DNA of 64,000 nucleotides from JASJBU01 sp963797085 (lineage in GTDB: Bacteria > Pseudomonadota > Gammaproteobacteria > Chromatiales > Chromatiaceae). Every line of letters begins with the position of its first letter. Position 1 is the first letter of the stretch. A program made the position numbers and the translations under genes. Location: contig CAWCOA010000004.1 of the NCBI GenBank assembly GCA_963797085.1, positions 372,001 to 436,000 of the forward strand, in the 5' to 3' direction. The notes under the pieces are model-generated. The model did no database searches. It was not told the DNA's origin and saw only the letters and a program-made list of their open reading frames with translations. Below are positions 1 to 8,995 of this stretch, piece by piece.

Positions 1-394
1 GGTTTTCGGTGACCACACCAAACTCCGCGGGGCGAATCGAAAGATAAAAGGCCACATTTGCTGAAAAGTTGGGATTATCGTTGATGTATTCGGACAGTCT
101 GTCATACATGGACGAATCGGAGATATCGCCTTGAAAATAGTCGAGACGCTGCTCAAAACGTTCAAGCACTTTGGCATCCACCCCTGTGCTCACACTGCCC
201 TCGAGCATGCCGCGGGCCTCCTGTAGCCAGCGTTCACGATCCCATGGCCGGCGGCCGGTAGCCAAGATACGGCAGTTATCATGCAACTTGCCTGCAGCCT
301 CCAGATGATAGAGCGCCGGCATCAATTTAATTCGTGACAAGTTGCCGGTAGAACCAAAAATCACAAAGGTACAGGCTTCGACTATCGAATTCAT
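1..394 (-). CDS. zwf: Glucose-6-phosphate 1-dehydrogenase, N-terminal part (runs off the window)
   Basis: About 131 N-terminal residues are visible, and the gene continues beyond base 1. G6PDH oxidises glucose-6-phosphate with NADP in the cytoplasm, the first step of the oxidative pentose phosphate pathway. The N-terminus carries the Rossmann signature FGSTGNLSR followed by LMPALYHLE. Further on, FYLSIRPAEFGVV matches the family segment that follows the substrate-binding helix. The start ATG (392-394) lies two bases after the gnd stop, with a GAGG ribosome site inside the last gnd codons. The two genes are therefore almost certainly co-transcribed and perhaps translationally coupled. gnd encodes a later step of the same branch. 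Confidence 0.93.
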   Translation of the reverse strand, partial: MNSIVEACTFVIFGSTGNLSRIKLMPALYHLEAAGKLHDNCRILATGRRPWDRERWLQEARGMLEGSVSTGVDAKVLERFEQRLDYFQGDISDSSMYDRLSEYINDNPNFSANVAFYLSIRPAEFGVVTEN

Positions 395-396
395 CG

Positions 397-1848
397 TTAT
401 ACCTCGTAAGTTGTCGATGCTACCTTGCCGCCGTGTCCGGTCCAGTCGGTATGGAAAAACTCACCTCTCGGCTTGTCCAGTCTTTCGTAAGTGTGTGCAC
501 CGAAATAGTCGCGTTGCGCCTGCAGCAGATTGGCCGGCAGCCGCTCACTGCGATAACCATCAAAGTAGGCCAGCGCAGAGGCAATCGCAGGTGTCGGAAT
601 ACCTTGCTCCACAGCCAGCATGACGGCTTTACGCCAACCCCGCTCGGCACCCTTCAGAGCTGAAGTAAAAAAATCATCCAACACCAGGTTTTCCAACTGA
701 GGGTTGTTATCGAAAGCTGCCTTGATATTACCGAGGAACTTGCTGCGTATGATGCACCCCCCCCGCCACATCAATGCAATTTCACCATAATTCAGATCCC
801 AGCTCTGTTCTTTAGCGGCCTCACGCATCAACATGAAACCCTGTGCATAGGAGATGATCTTGGAGGCATACAATGCATCGTGCAGGGCCTGTAAATATTC
901 ACTGGTCTCACCTTGTACAGGCTGGCTTACACGCAAACCAAGTATCCCTGAAGCCCGGGTGCGTTCTTCCTTCAGGGATGACAGAACACGGGCAAATACA
1001 GCCTCGCCGATCAAGGTCAACGGCACACCCAGATCAAGGGCACTGATGACTGTCCATTTACCCGTGCCTTTTTGTCCAGCAGTATCGAGGATCTTGGTCA
1101 CCAATGGTGCACCATCAGTATCCTTTTCCGTCAGGATATCAGCGGTGATTTCGATGAGGTAGGAATCCAGAACTCCTGTATTCCACTCGGCAAATGTGTC
1201 ATGCATCTGATCGTGACTCATCCCCAGGGCCGACTCCATCAGGGAATAGGCCTCGCAGATAAGCTGCATGTCGCCGTATTCAATACCATTGTGGACCATC
1301 TTGACAAAGTGCCCCGCACCATCCTGACCCACCCATTGACAACAGGGTTGGCCATCCACCTGCGCTGCAATTGATTGAAAGATATCCTTGACCAATGGCC
1401 ATGCTTCGGGATCTCCGCCAGGCATGATCGAGGGTCCATGACGTGCACCCTCCTCGCCACCCGAGATCCCAGTGCCAATGAAGCGCAAGCCTTTGTCACG
1501 CAGATAGGCGGTTCGCCGGGTTGAATCCGGATAATGGGAGTTTCCCCCGTCAATAATGACATCACCAGGCTCGAGCAGAGGCACCAGCATCTCGATAAAA
1601 CGATCCACGACTTCACCAGCCTTGACCATCAGCATGACTTTGCGCGGTGTCCCAAGCTGGGCAACCAACTCCTCAAGGCTGTAGGTGCCGACTATCGACG
1701 CCCCGTTAGCCGGACCCGCCAGAAAATCGTCCACTTTACTGGTGGTGCGGTTGTATACCGCAACACGATAGCCATTATCCGCCATGTTCAGGACCAGGTT
1801 TTGCCCCATGACTGCCAAGCCGATTAGACCGATGTCTGCCTTTACCAT
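397..1848 (-). CDS. gnd: 6-phosphogluconate dehydrogenase (decarboxylating)
   Basis: This 483-residue protein oxidises and decarboxylates 6-phosphogluconate to ribulose-5-phosphate with NADP. The N-terminal nucleotide-binding motif is GLAVMGQNLVLN. The family signature GGEEGARHGPSIMPGG lies near residue 130, and HNGIEYGDMQL supplies the substrate-site segment. Length is normal for the long (E. coli-like) dimeric form. The start at 1848 (MVKADIGLIG) is chosen over an upstream in-frame start at 1920. It has an AGGAAAG ribosome site at proper spacing, and the extra residues do not resemble the family. It is followed at once by zwf, so the pair forms an oxidative pentose phosphate operon. Confidence 0.97.
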   Translation of the reverse strand: MVKADIGLIGLAVMGQNLVLNMADNGYRVAVYNRTTSKVDDFLAGPANGASIVGTYSLEELVAQLGTPRKVMLMVKAGEVVDRFIEMLVPLLEPGDVIIDGGNSHYPDSTRRTAYLRDKGLRFIGTGISGGEEGARHGPSIMPGGDPEAWPLVKDIFQSIAAQVDGQPCCQWVGQDGAGHFVKMVHNGIEYGDMQLICEAYSLMESALGMSHDQMHDTFAEWNTGVLDSYLIEITADILTEKDTDGAPLVTKILDTAGQKGTGKWTVISALDLGVPLTLIGEAVFARVLSSLKEERTRASGILGLRVSQPVQGETSEYLQALHDALYASKIISYAQGFMLMREAAKEQSWDLNYGEIALMWRGGCIIRSKFLGNIKAAFDNNPQLENLVLDDFFTSALKGAERGWRKAVMLAVEQGIPTPAIASALAYFDGYRSERLPANLLQAQRDYFGAHTYERLDKPRGEFFHTDWTGHGGKVASTTYEV

Positions 1849-2327
1849 GCTGTCTTTCCTTATTTTGTTTTTTCGAAAATATGAACTGGGAACTATTATC
1901 AAGCCCGGAGAGCCTACCACCGCTTAATGACAAGTTGATGATAACTCAAGAGAAGATAATAGCAGTCATGAAGCATTGAACCAGGTTCCATTTCCACAGA
2001 ACTTTTTCCTCTAGCAATTCAGCCTCCAATAGAGCACCGCCTGCTGCATGAGAACCCGGAACTTTGACACCGACGCTTAACACATTATCTCATTTGAATT
2101 GACTCAATGGTTATGTGTAAGGGCAGAATATGGATATTTGGCTGGACATTTTAAAATATATGTCGCATGACCCTAGCAGCATTTAATAGTCATCTACACT
2201 ACAATCAGAATTCAAAAACCGGATTGTCCGATCATTTCACTTTCGTTAGTATTGACAAGAGGCCGAATGAAAGCCAGCTTTCCCGTTCCCTCCCTACCCT
2301 GCGTTACCTGATACCTGCCCTAATATC
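1849..2327. other. Intergenic region between gnd and a DUF1820 gene
   Basis: About 480 bases upstream of two divergent genes. It should hold the gnd promoter and that of the DUF1820 gene. I see no convincing coding sequence: the short reading frames have no ribosome site and no family resemblance. A TTGACT hexamer near 2099 is -35-like, but no good -10 follows at normal spacing. No repeat or strong hairpin was recognised. Confidence 0.5.
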
Positions 2328-2669
2328 ATGCGCATTTACAAAATCGTTTTTATCAATCAAGGCAAAGTTTATGAGATATATGCCAAGACCATTCGGCAGG
2401 GTGACCTCTACGGATTCGTTGAGATTGAGGATTTGATCTTTGAAAAATCCACTTCCATTGTCGTCGACCCATCGGCAGAGAAGCTCCAGGAGGAGTTTTC
2501 CGGTGTTTACCGGACCCGAGTGCCGATTCACGCTGTAATCCGCATTGATGAAGTTGAAAAACACGGCCCGGGAAAGATTACAGAATATGACGGGCAATCC
2601 AATATCACTCCCTTTCCCAGTTCACTCATAAAACCCGAAAAACCCAAAACCCAGAAATTAGCCCCCTGA
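2328..2669 (+). CDS. DUF1820 family protein
   Basis: This 113-residue soluble protein belongs to the small gammaproteobacterial DUF1820 family, recognised from the N-terminus MRIYKIVFINQGKVYEIYAK and the following segment QGDLYGFVEIEDLIF. There is no signal peptide or membrane segment. The C-terminal tail (about 25 residues, rich in Pro and Lys) looks disordered. The function of the family is unknown to me. The upstream ribosome site is weak. It stands alone between gnd (divergent) and an ankyrin lipoprotein gene in the same direction, 125 bases downstream, so co-transcription with that gene is possible. Confidence 0.8.
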   Translation: MRIYKIVFINQGKVYEIYAKTIRQGDLYGFVEIEDLIFEKSTSIVVDPSAEKLQEEFSGVYRTRVPIHAVIRIDEVEKHGPGKITEYDGQSNITPFPSSLIKPEKPKTQKLAP

Positions 2670-2794
2670 AAATATGTGTCGTAAGTTTTCCAGCCGACTC
2701 ATGGCCCCCAAACACAGCCACATTGCGATTCCTCATTGCCGGTAACAGGGCAATAATCGAAAATTTACCTCGACTCACGGCCATGAGGATCGTT

Positions 2795-3352
2795 ATGCGC
2801 CTCTTATTACGGTATTTCTGCTTATTCCTGGTTATCCTAGTCGGCTGTTCGGTGGCAGATAAAACTCCAGAGACTGACATCAATCCCCCACTCATTACAG
2901 CAGCTGAAGCTGGCGACATATCCACCTTGGCACAACTCCTTAAAGAGCGGCCACCCATCGATGTCAGAGATGCCTGCCGTTGGACGCCTTTGATGAAAGC
3001 TGCTCTCAACGGTCACTTGGAAGCCGCGAAGCAACTCCTAGCCGCAGGTGCCTCGGTCGATCTGCAGGACAAAGGGGGCTACACGGCGATGATGCTGGCC
3101 GCATCCAACAACCATAGCGAGATGGTCGAGCTTCTCCTTAACGAAGGAGCAAACGCGGATCACGCGGAGGGTACCGCTGGCTGGACAGCATTGATTTGGG
3201 CGGCGAAGCTGGGGCACCTCGAAACCGTTAAAATCTTGTTGGACCACAAAGCCAATCCACAGCTTGCAGATTTACAGGGGAAGCGTGCCGTCGATTGGGC
3301 TCAGGCAGGAAATTTTGACGCCGTAATAGCGACATTGACCGGCGTCCTTTAG
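2795..3352 (+). CDS. Ankyrin-repeat lipoprotein
   Basis: This protein has about 185 residues. A lipoprotein signal (MRLLLRYFCLFLVILVGC) with lipobox LVGC is followed by four ankyrin repeats covering almost all the mature part. Repeat hallmarks are WTPLMKAALNGHLEAAKQLL, YTAMMLAASNNHSEMVELLL and WTALIWAAKLGHLETVKILL, ending in a degenerate fourth repeat. It should sit in the periplasm, anchored to a membrane, where such repeats bind protein partners; the partner is unknown. ATG 2795 is chosen because GAGG lies at good spacing before it. ATG 2783, four codons upstream, has no site. A longer frame from 2723 would bury the signal peptide. Confidence 0.82.
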   Translation: MRLLLRYFCLFLVILVGCSVADKTPETDINPPLITAAEAGDISTLAQLLKERPPIDVRDACRWTPLMKAALNGHLEAAKQLLAAGASVDLQDKGGYTAMMLAASNNHSEMVELLLNEGANADHAEGTAGWTALIWAAKLGHLETVKILLDHKANPQLADLQGKRAVDWAQAGNFDAVIATLTGVL

Positions 3353-3493
3353 TCAGTGGCAACATACTGCTGGACCACTAAGAGCCTGTAAACATCCACT
3401 AGCTGGGCAAGAGATGACTTGGATCATGACCATACCATCTAAATACATCTAATATACAATTTCGAAACACATTTTTGCTGAGAGGGTTCTATT

Positions 3494-3961
3494 ATGCCTC
3501 CACTCGTAATCAACAATGACCAACAATTACGTGATGCCCTAAATGGAATTTCTCTTGAAGACCAACGGGCCCTTGGCGCTCGGTTCGTTGCCAGTGTCCG
3601 CCACCTCAGCAGCGATTCGATAATCACGCAAGGTCTTAAAACTGCTGGCAATCCTGACCGCAGCAAAACAGATCTGGAAACTGCTTACAAGAATGCCAAG
3701 GCCTATGCCATAGAAAAATATACCTCTTGTGGACGTGATGCCGATTGGTCGGCCCAGGCAGAACACTTCCTTGCCGCTGCACTCACAGCTTGCCTAGTAC
3801 CCGAAGACCAATATACCCAGCAGGATAACCCGGCCTGGAAGGCTGCCATGCAGGCCCGCATGGCCAGAAACTGTGAAATGATTATGAATGACCAGGGTGA
3901 AGTCGATAATGAGGCTAACCGACAATATATCATTGCCAGTGAATTTCTAGCCCAGGCCTAA
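3494..3961 (+). CDS. Hypothetical helical cytoplasmic protein
   Basis: I do not recognise this 155-residue protein. It has a GAGAGGG ribosome site ahead of ATG 3494 and coding-like amino acid use. It has no signal peptide or membrane segment and looks mainly alpha-helical, with acidic stretches. Three cysteines are spread out (SCGRD, ALTACLVP, RNCEM) and form no evident metal motif. It lies 141 bases after the ankyrin gene and converges on pilU, whose stop is 30 bases away. Nothing in the context assigns a role. Confidence 0.65.
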   Translation: MPPLVINNDQQLRDALNGISLEDQRALGARFVASVRHLSSDSIITQGLKTAGNPDRSKTDLETAYKNAKAYAIEKYTSCGRDADWSAQAEHFLAAALTACLVPEDQYTQQDNPAWKAAMQARMARNCEMIMNDQGEVDNEANRQYIIASEFLAQA

Positions 3962-3990
3962 CGGTTTCCTGATTTATGTTCTAGCTGGGA

Positions 3991-5112
3991 TCAGCCCTTC
4001 CCATCCAGGAGCCCGATGCCATCAAGTCCGTCTGAAAAATCGTTACTGCGGTTGGCTCCCAGCTTGATCATCAAGCGAACATCATTCGCTGAATCTGCGT
4101 AGGCCAAGGCATCCTCATAACTGATTTCGCCATCCTCATAGAGCATATAGAGGTGTTGGTCGAATGTGATCATGCCGTGCTCGTTGGAGCGCTTCATCAA
4201 TTCCTTCAGCTTGCTGATCTCACCCTTGCGGATTAGTTCTGCCGCTAATGGCGTATTCAGCATGACTTCTATTGCCGCTCGACGGCCACTTCCGTCAGCC
4301 TTGGGAATCAACTGCTGAGCGATAATTGCCTTGAGATTCAACGAGAGATCCATGAACACCTGCTCCCGCTCGTGCTCAGGGAAAAAATGAATGATACGAT
4401 CCAATGCCTGATTGGCATTATTCGCATGTAGCGTCGAAAAACAGAGATGACCGGTCTCAGCGAAGGTGATGGCGTGCTTCATGGTTTCACGCGTACGTAT
4501 CTCACCGATCAGTATCACATCCGGCGCCTGGCGCAATGTGTTCTTCAACGCCACTTCATAGGATTCCGTATCCAACCCCACTTCCCGTTGCGTAATGATG
4601 CATCCCTGATGATCATGAATAAACTCAATCGGGTCTTCAATACTGATGACATGGCCTCCGCCACGGGCATTTCGGTAACCGATCATGGCCGCAAGTGAGG
4701 TTGATTTACCTGTACCTGTTGCCCCGACAAACAGCACGACCCCTCTTTTGGCCATGCATAGATCTTTTAGTATCGGCGGCAGGTACAACTGCTCCATCGT
4801 TGGAATACGGGTTTCGATACGTCGCAGCACCATACCAGTTGCATCACGCTGAATGAACGCACTCACCCTGAATCGACCAAGCGATTTAGCACTGATAGCA
4901 AAGTTACACTCTTTGGTCTCTTCAAACCTTTTTTGCTGAGCATCGCTCATGATACTCATGGCCAATTCATGAGCTCGCTGGGGGGTAATCTTGGTTTTAT
5001 TGACCGTGTGTATCCGGCCATCAATTTTCAGGGAAGGCTCGCGTCCCGCGGTGATAAACAGATCAGAAGCCTTTTTCTTGACCATCATGGCCAATAGGGA
5101 ATTAAATTCCAT
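3991..5112 (-). CDS. pilU: Type IV pilus twitching motility ATPase PilU
   Basis: This 373-residue hexameric ATPase works with PilT to retract type IV pili at the inner membrane. Motifs in order: an N-terminal PAS-like domain; Walker A GATGTGKST near residue 133; the Asp box with IEDPIEF; the Walker B region VILIGEIRTRETM; and the His box TGHLCFSTLHANNA. The C-terminus (after about 345) is longer than in PilT, as is typical of PilU. It lies 40 bases downstream of pilT on the same strand, the usual gammaproteobacterial order. No pilin or assembly genes are nearby, so the rest of the pilus machinery lies elsewhere. Confidence 0.95.
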   Translation of the reverse strand: MEFNSLLAMMVKKKASDLFITAGREPSLKIDGRIHTVNKTKITPQRAHELAMSIMSDAQQKRFEETKECNFAISAKSLGRFRVSAFIQRDATGMVLRRIETRIPTMEQLYLPPILKDLCMAKRGVVLFVGATGTGKSTSLAAMIGYRNARGGGHVISIEDPIEFIHDHQGCIITQREVGLDTESYEVALKNTLRQAPDVILIGEIRTRETMKHAITFAETGHLCFSTLHANNANQALDRIIHFFPEHEREQVFMDLSLNLKAIIAQQLIPKADGSGRRAAIEVMLNTPLAAELIRKGEISKLKELMKRSNEHGMITFDQHLYMLYEDGEISYEDALAYADSANDVRLMIKLGANRSNDFSDGLDGIGLLDGKG

Positions 5113-5152
5113 AACCTTACCTTCTTACTTTGCCATTCAGCGAAAAAATCTG

Positions 5153-6187
5153 TTAAAACTGATCCTTATTCTGAGCTTTAGACTTTGCATCAAGCCGGCT
5201 GATAACGCCCTTCTCTACAAGTTCTTTAAGCGCCTGGTCCATAGTTTGCATTCCTGCTGCTTGTCCGGTTTGAATCGCCGAATACATTTGCGCCACTTTG
5301 TCTTCACGAATCAAATTTCGAATAGCTGGTGTACCCACCATGATCTCCCAGGCCGCCACCCGGCCACCACCGATTTTTTTCAACAGTGTTTGGGCTATTA
5401 CCGACCGCAAGGACTCAGACAACATAGAGCGCACCATGGATTTCTCACCTGCCGGAAAGACATCGATGATCCGGTCTATCGTCTTAGCGGCCGAACTGGT
5501 ATGCAGCGTGCCGAACACCAGATGACCGGTTTCCGCCGCCGTCATTGCCAGCCTTATGGTCTCGAGATCACGCAGTTCACCAACCAGGATGATGTCCGGG
5601 TCCTCGCGTAACGCCGACCTCAACGCTTCGGAAAATCCCAGGGTATCCCGGTGGACTTCCCGTTGGTTGACCAGGCATTTTTTACTGCTGTGTACAAACT
5701 CGATCGGGTCTTCGATGGTCAGAATGTGGGCATAGTCATTATCATTCTTATAATCCATCATCGCGGCGAGGGTAGTGGACTTACCTGAACCGGTTGGCCC
5801 GGTGACCAGCACCAATCCCCGGGGCACATCGACTATATCTCTGAAAGTCTGCGGGCAACCCAGGTCCTCCAGGGTCAAAACCTTTGACGGGATTGTACGG
5901 AATACGGCTGAGGCACCGCGAGCCTGATTGAACGCATTCACACGGAAACGAGCCAATCCTGGGATTTCGAATGAGAAATCATTTTCCAGAAATTCTTCAA
6001 AGTCCTTGCGCTGCTTATCATTCATAATGTCATAGACAAGGCTATGTACAACCTTGTGCTCTAATGCTGGGACATTGATTCGACGAATATCCCCATCTAC
6101 ACGAATCATCGGTGGAAGGCCGGCCGAAAGATGCAGATCCGAGGCATTGTGCTTGACACTGAATGCCAAGAGTTCAGCGATATCCAT
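5153..6187 (-). CDS. pilT: Type IV pilus retraction ATPase PilT
   Basis: This 344-residue ATPase powers pilus depolymerisation, giving twitching motility, surface sensing and DNA uptake. It starts MDIAELLAFSVKHNASDLHLSAG, shown here only as its opening segment: MDIAELLAFSVKHNASDLHL. It has Walker A GPTGSGKSTT near residue 130, the Asp box IEDPIEFVHSS, Walker B DIILVGELRD and the His box TGHLVFGTLHT. The C-terminal AIRNLIRE motif needed for retraction is present. Length is typical. It is divergent from yggS with about 200 bases between, and pilU follows, matching the pattern in Pseudomonas and many Chromatiales. Confidence 0.96.
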   Translation of the reverse strand: MDIAELLAFSVKHNASDLHLSAGLPPMIRVDGDIRRINVPALEHKVVHSLVYDIMNDKQRKDFEEFLENDFSFEIPGLARFRVNAFNQARGASAVFRTIPSKVLTLEDLGCPQTFRDIVDVPRGLVLVTGPTGSGKSTTLAAMMDYKNDNDYAHILTIEDPIEFVHSSKKCLVNQREVHRDTLGFSEALRSALREDPDIILVGELRDLETIRLAMTAAETGHLVFGTLHTSSAAKTIDRIIDVFPAGEKSMVRSMLSESLRSVIAQTLLKKIGGGRVAAWEIMVGTPAIRNLIREDKVAQMYSAIQTGQAAGMQTMDQALKELVEKGVISRLDAKSKAQNKDQF

Positions 6188-6388
6188 TCATTCCCCCAAA
6201 GTGAAGACAAAGCAGTTTGTGCGCTGGCAATTGATATCGGCTCCCGACTGAAGAAGTTTAGTTGACCATCCAGAAATACTAGCGACAAAAAACTTGAAAA
6301 TCAGGTTTCGAACCCGCACCTTAGAAAGTTACTATATCAACCTGGAACAAAAAATTACTCATTCCATGGAAATAGTTCATTACTGATC

Positions 6389-7102
6389 ATGGATTCTATC
6401 GAGAATAACAGCTTGGCAGAGCGCTTAAACAGCGTCAGGCAGCGTATTTCCAATGCTGCCAGGATCTACGATTGTGACGCAAGCAAGATACGATTACTTG
6501 CAGTCAGCAAAACTCGTAATGCGCAGGAAATCCGCGAAGCTGCCATGCTTGGCCAACGGGTATTTGGTGAGAGTTATCTGCAGGAGGCACTGGAGAAAAT
6601 CAGGCAACTCAAAGACCTGGATCTGGAATGGCATTTCATCGGCAGACTGCAGAGTAATAAAACGAAACCCATTGCTGAACATTTTGCTTGGGTACACAGC
6701 CTGGCCAGCTTAAAACATGCCCAGCGACTGAGTGATCAGCGTCCTCAGGGTCTCCCTCCACTCATGGCATGTATTCAGGTCAACACCAGTGAGGAAATAA
6801 GCAAAGAAGGTCATAGTCCCGGTGAGCTTCCAGGACTGATGGGGCATTATGCGAACCTGCCGAATATTCAAATCAGGGGCTTGATGAGCATCCCCGCCCC
6901 GGCAGCGACGCTTGAAACTCAACGACTCCCCTTCAAACGCTTGAGAGAACTGCGCGACGACTTGAGAACAGAGAACATGACCCTGGACACCCTCTCGATG
7001 GGTATGTCTGATGACCTCGAAGCGGCGATTGCCGAAGGCGCAAATCTTGTCCGCATTGGCACCGCTATTTTTGGCCCTCGGCTGTATAATGTAGAAAACT
7101 AA
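6389..7102 (+). CDS. yggS: YggS/PLPBP family pyridoxal-phosphate homeostasis protein
   Basis: This 237-residue single-domain TIM-barrel protein binds pyridoxal 5'-phosphate and buffers its cellular level. It has no known enzymatic activity. The PLP lysine is Lys41 in LLAVSKTRNA. The phosphate-binding end is SMGMSDDLEAAIAEGANLVR, and EWHFIGRLQSNK is another family signature. Length is normal. It begins the conserved yggS-proC-yggT-yggU series; proC starts 35 bases after its stop. Divergence from pilT is typical of gammaproteobacteria. Confidence 0.94.
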   Translation: MDSIENNSLAERLNSVRQRISNAARIYDCDASKIRLLAVSKTRNAQEIREAAMLGQRVFGESYLQEALEKIRQLKDLDLEWHFIGRLQSNKTKPIAEHFAWVHSLASLKHAQRLSDQRPQGLPPLMACIQVNTSEEISKEGHSPGELPGLMGHYANLPNIQIRGLMSIPAPAATLETQRLPFKRLRELRDDLRTENMTLDTLSMGMSDDLEAAIAEGANLVRIGTAIFGPRLYNVEN

Positions 7103-7137
7103 AGCCTACTAAACTGACAAAATAACTAACCAGCAAG

Positions 7138-7986
7138 ATGAAAACAAGTAATATCACCTTCATCGGTGGTGGCAATATGGCCACCAGCCTGATCAGTGGA
7201 CTTATTGCTGACGGCTATGACCCCAGCAGCATTACCGTCAGTGATCCGGATCGGGATAAACTTGCACAATTGGCCGCTCGCCTGGCTATCCACACAGAAC
7301 ATGACAATCACCAGGCTGTATCTGATGCCGATGTAGTGGTTCTTGCCGTAAAACCGCAAATCCTCGAATCGGTTGCCCGCGACTTGGCTCCAGCGATTCA
7401 AGAATTTCAACCACTCATCATCTCAATTGCTGCCGGCGTTCAAGAAGCGCCTCTGCGTAACTGGCTGGGAGAAAAAGTCAATCTTGTGCGCGCAATGCCA
7501 AATACACCCGCGATGATCCAAGCTGGTGCAACTGGACTCCATGCAGGAAAAGGGGTGAGCGAAGAGCAGAAAAATCTGGCCGAAAGTATACTAAGAGCAG
7601 TCGGACTAACCCGCTGGGTCGCTGACGAATCCCTCATGGATGCCGTAACTGCCGTCTCTGGAAGTGGGCCTGCCTATTTCTTCCTGGTCATGGAAGCCAT
7701 GGAAGATGCCGCAAAGAACATGGGGCTTGATGAAGAAACAGCCCGACTTCTTACTCTCCAAACCGCCCTGGGAGCCGCTCGCATGGCTATGGAGAGCAAC
7801 GACGCTCCAGGAACATTACGTGAAAAAGTCACTTCTCCGGGGGGTACTACAGAACGAGCGCTGGATATTCTGGAACAAGGACATATTCGGGAAATATTCA
7901 AAAACGCATTGAATGGCGCACAACAACGCTCTGTAGAACTTTCCAATCTATTGGCAAAACAAAAGAAGCTGAATAACAACGGCTGA
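7138..7986 (+). CDS. proC: Pyrroline-5-carboxylate reductase
   Basis: This 282-residue enzyme reduces pyrroline-5-carboxylate to proline with NAD(P)H, the last step of proline synthesis in the cytoplasm. The N-terminal dinucleotide motif is FIGGGNMATSLI. The mid-part LVRAMPNTPAMIQAGATGL and the C-terminal dimer domain (VSGSGPAYFFLVMEAM and TSPGGTTERALDIL) are classical. It follows yggS at 35 bases and precedes yggT at 35 bases, so it is likely in one transcript. The pairing of a PLP-homeostasis protein with proC is conserved, but the reason is not evident from sequence. Confidence 0.96.
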   Translation: MKTSNITFIGGGNMATSLISGLIADGYDPSSITVSDPDRDKLAQLAARLAIHTEHDNHQAVSDADVVVLAVKPQILESVARDLAPAIQEFQPLIISIAAGVQEAPLRNWLGEKVNLVRAMPNTPAMIQAGATGLHAGKGVSEEQKNLAESILRAVGLTRWVADESLMDAVTAVSGSGPAYFFLVMEAMEDAAKNMGLDEETARLLTLQTALGAARMAMESNDAPGTLREKVTSPGGTTERALDILEQGHIREIFKNALNGAQQRSVELSNLLAKQKKLNNNG

Positions 7987-8021
7987 AAAGAAAACCCAAA
8001 CTCCAGGACAAATTATACAAT

Positions 8022-8597
8022 ATGGGCAGCAACTACCTCACCAACCCATTGGTCTTCCTGATCCAGACCCTTTTTGGACTCTATATCCTGGCCGTGTTGT
8101 TGCGTTTCATCCTGCAATTGATGCGAGCCGACTTTTATAACCCCGTTTCTCAATTTCTGGTTAAAATCACAACCCCTCCCTTGAAATTATTACGCAGATT
8201 TATACCTGGTTTTGGCGGTATCGACCTTTCTGCCCTGGTTCTTGCCTGGGGTTTGAAATATCTAGAGCTGCTGCTGATACTCCTGATCAGTGGGGTGACA
8301 ATCAATTTCTGGGGGCCGTTACTCTGGTCAATCCCTGAGCTTATTGAACTAGTCATCAACATTTTTCTTTTTGCCATTCTGATTCAAGTCATCCTTAGTT
8401 GGGTAAACCCAGGAACCTACAACCCTGTATCTATTCTCCTTTTCAGTCTTACTGAACCCGTAATGCGTCCAGCAAGAAATCTCCTTCCACCCATATCGGG
8501 ACTGGACCTTTCACCGATGCTGGTAATGATCGGCCTGGTGCTACTGAAAATGCTGCTATTGCCCCCGTTACGGGCAGTAACTGGAAGTCCGTTCTAA
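8022..8597 (+). CDS. yggT: YggT family integral membrane protein
   Basis: This 191-residue inner-membrane protein is built from two copies of the YGGT domain. Each copy has two hydrophobic helices around a polar segment of the type QFLVKITTPPLKLLRRFIP (copy 1) and SLTEPVMRPARNLLPP (copy 2). The E. coli relative has been linked to osmotic-stress tolerance, but the mechanism is unclear. The stop overlaps the yggU start (TAATG), so translation is coupled. It is part of the yggS-proC-yggT-yggU series. Confidence 0.92.
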   Translation: MGSNYLTNPLVFLIQTLFGLYILAVLLRFILQLMRADFYNPVSQFLVKITTPPLKLLRRFIPGFGGIDLSALVLAWGLKYLELLLILLISGVTINFWGPLLWSIPELIELVINIFLFAILIQVILSWVNPGTYNPVSILLFSLTEPVMRPARNLLPPISGLDLSPMLVMIGLVLLKMLLLPPLRAVTGSPF

Positions 8598-8935
8598 TGA
8601 CCTGGTTTTCCTGGGAAGGCAATGATCTGATCCTGAGGCTGCGTATTCAGCCAAAGGCATCACGTGATGCCTTTATCGCCCCCTATGGAGAGAACTACTA
8701 CAAGGTCGCAATCTCCTCACCCCCTATAGCTGGCCGGGCAAATCAGCACCTGATCAAATTTCTTTCCAAAGAGTTTGGATTGCCCCGCTCTAAAATCAGT
8801 CTTGAATCAGGTATAAAATCCCGCTCAAAATCCCTACGGTTAAAGTCACCTACGGTACTGCCGATATCCCTTGAAGAATCAACAGATAGTGTAGGCAAAA
8901 GCATGCCTGGAGAGAACAACTCGGGTCAAGCATGA
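8597..8935 (+). CDS. yggU: DUF167/YggU family protein
   Basis: This 112-residue cytoplasmic protein is recognised by LRLRIQPKASRDAFIAPYGE near the N-terminus and by SPPIAGRANQHLIKFLSKEF with VSLESGIKSRSK-like residues (here ISLESGIKSRSKSLRL) further on. The family is small and alpha/beta and its function is unknown. It is about 12-15 residues longer at the C-terminus than usual, with a polar, probably disordered tail. The start overlaps the yggT stop by one base. In many relatives metX/metW follow here; instead a dynamin-like gene begins 60 bases on. Confidence 0.9.
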   Translation: MTWFSWEGNDLILRLRIQPKASRDAFIAPYGENYYKVAISSPPIAGRANQHLIKFLSKEFGLPRSKISLESGIKSRSKSLRLKSPTVLPISLEESTDSVGKSMPGENNSGQA

Positions 8936-8995
8936 TCACTATCCACCTTCAAAACCCAAGGGTTTGTTAATACTCGATTTTTTCGGGAAAAAATA

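Noticed and set aside
6305..6325. GGTTTCGAACCC, resembling a tRNA T-loop
   Set aside because: No acceptor, anticodon or D-arm could be built around it on either strand.
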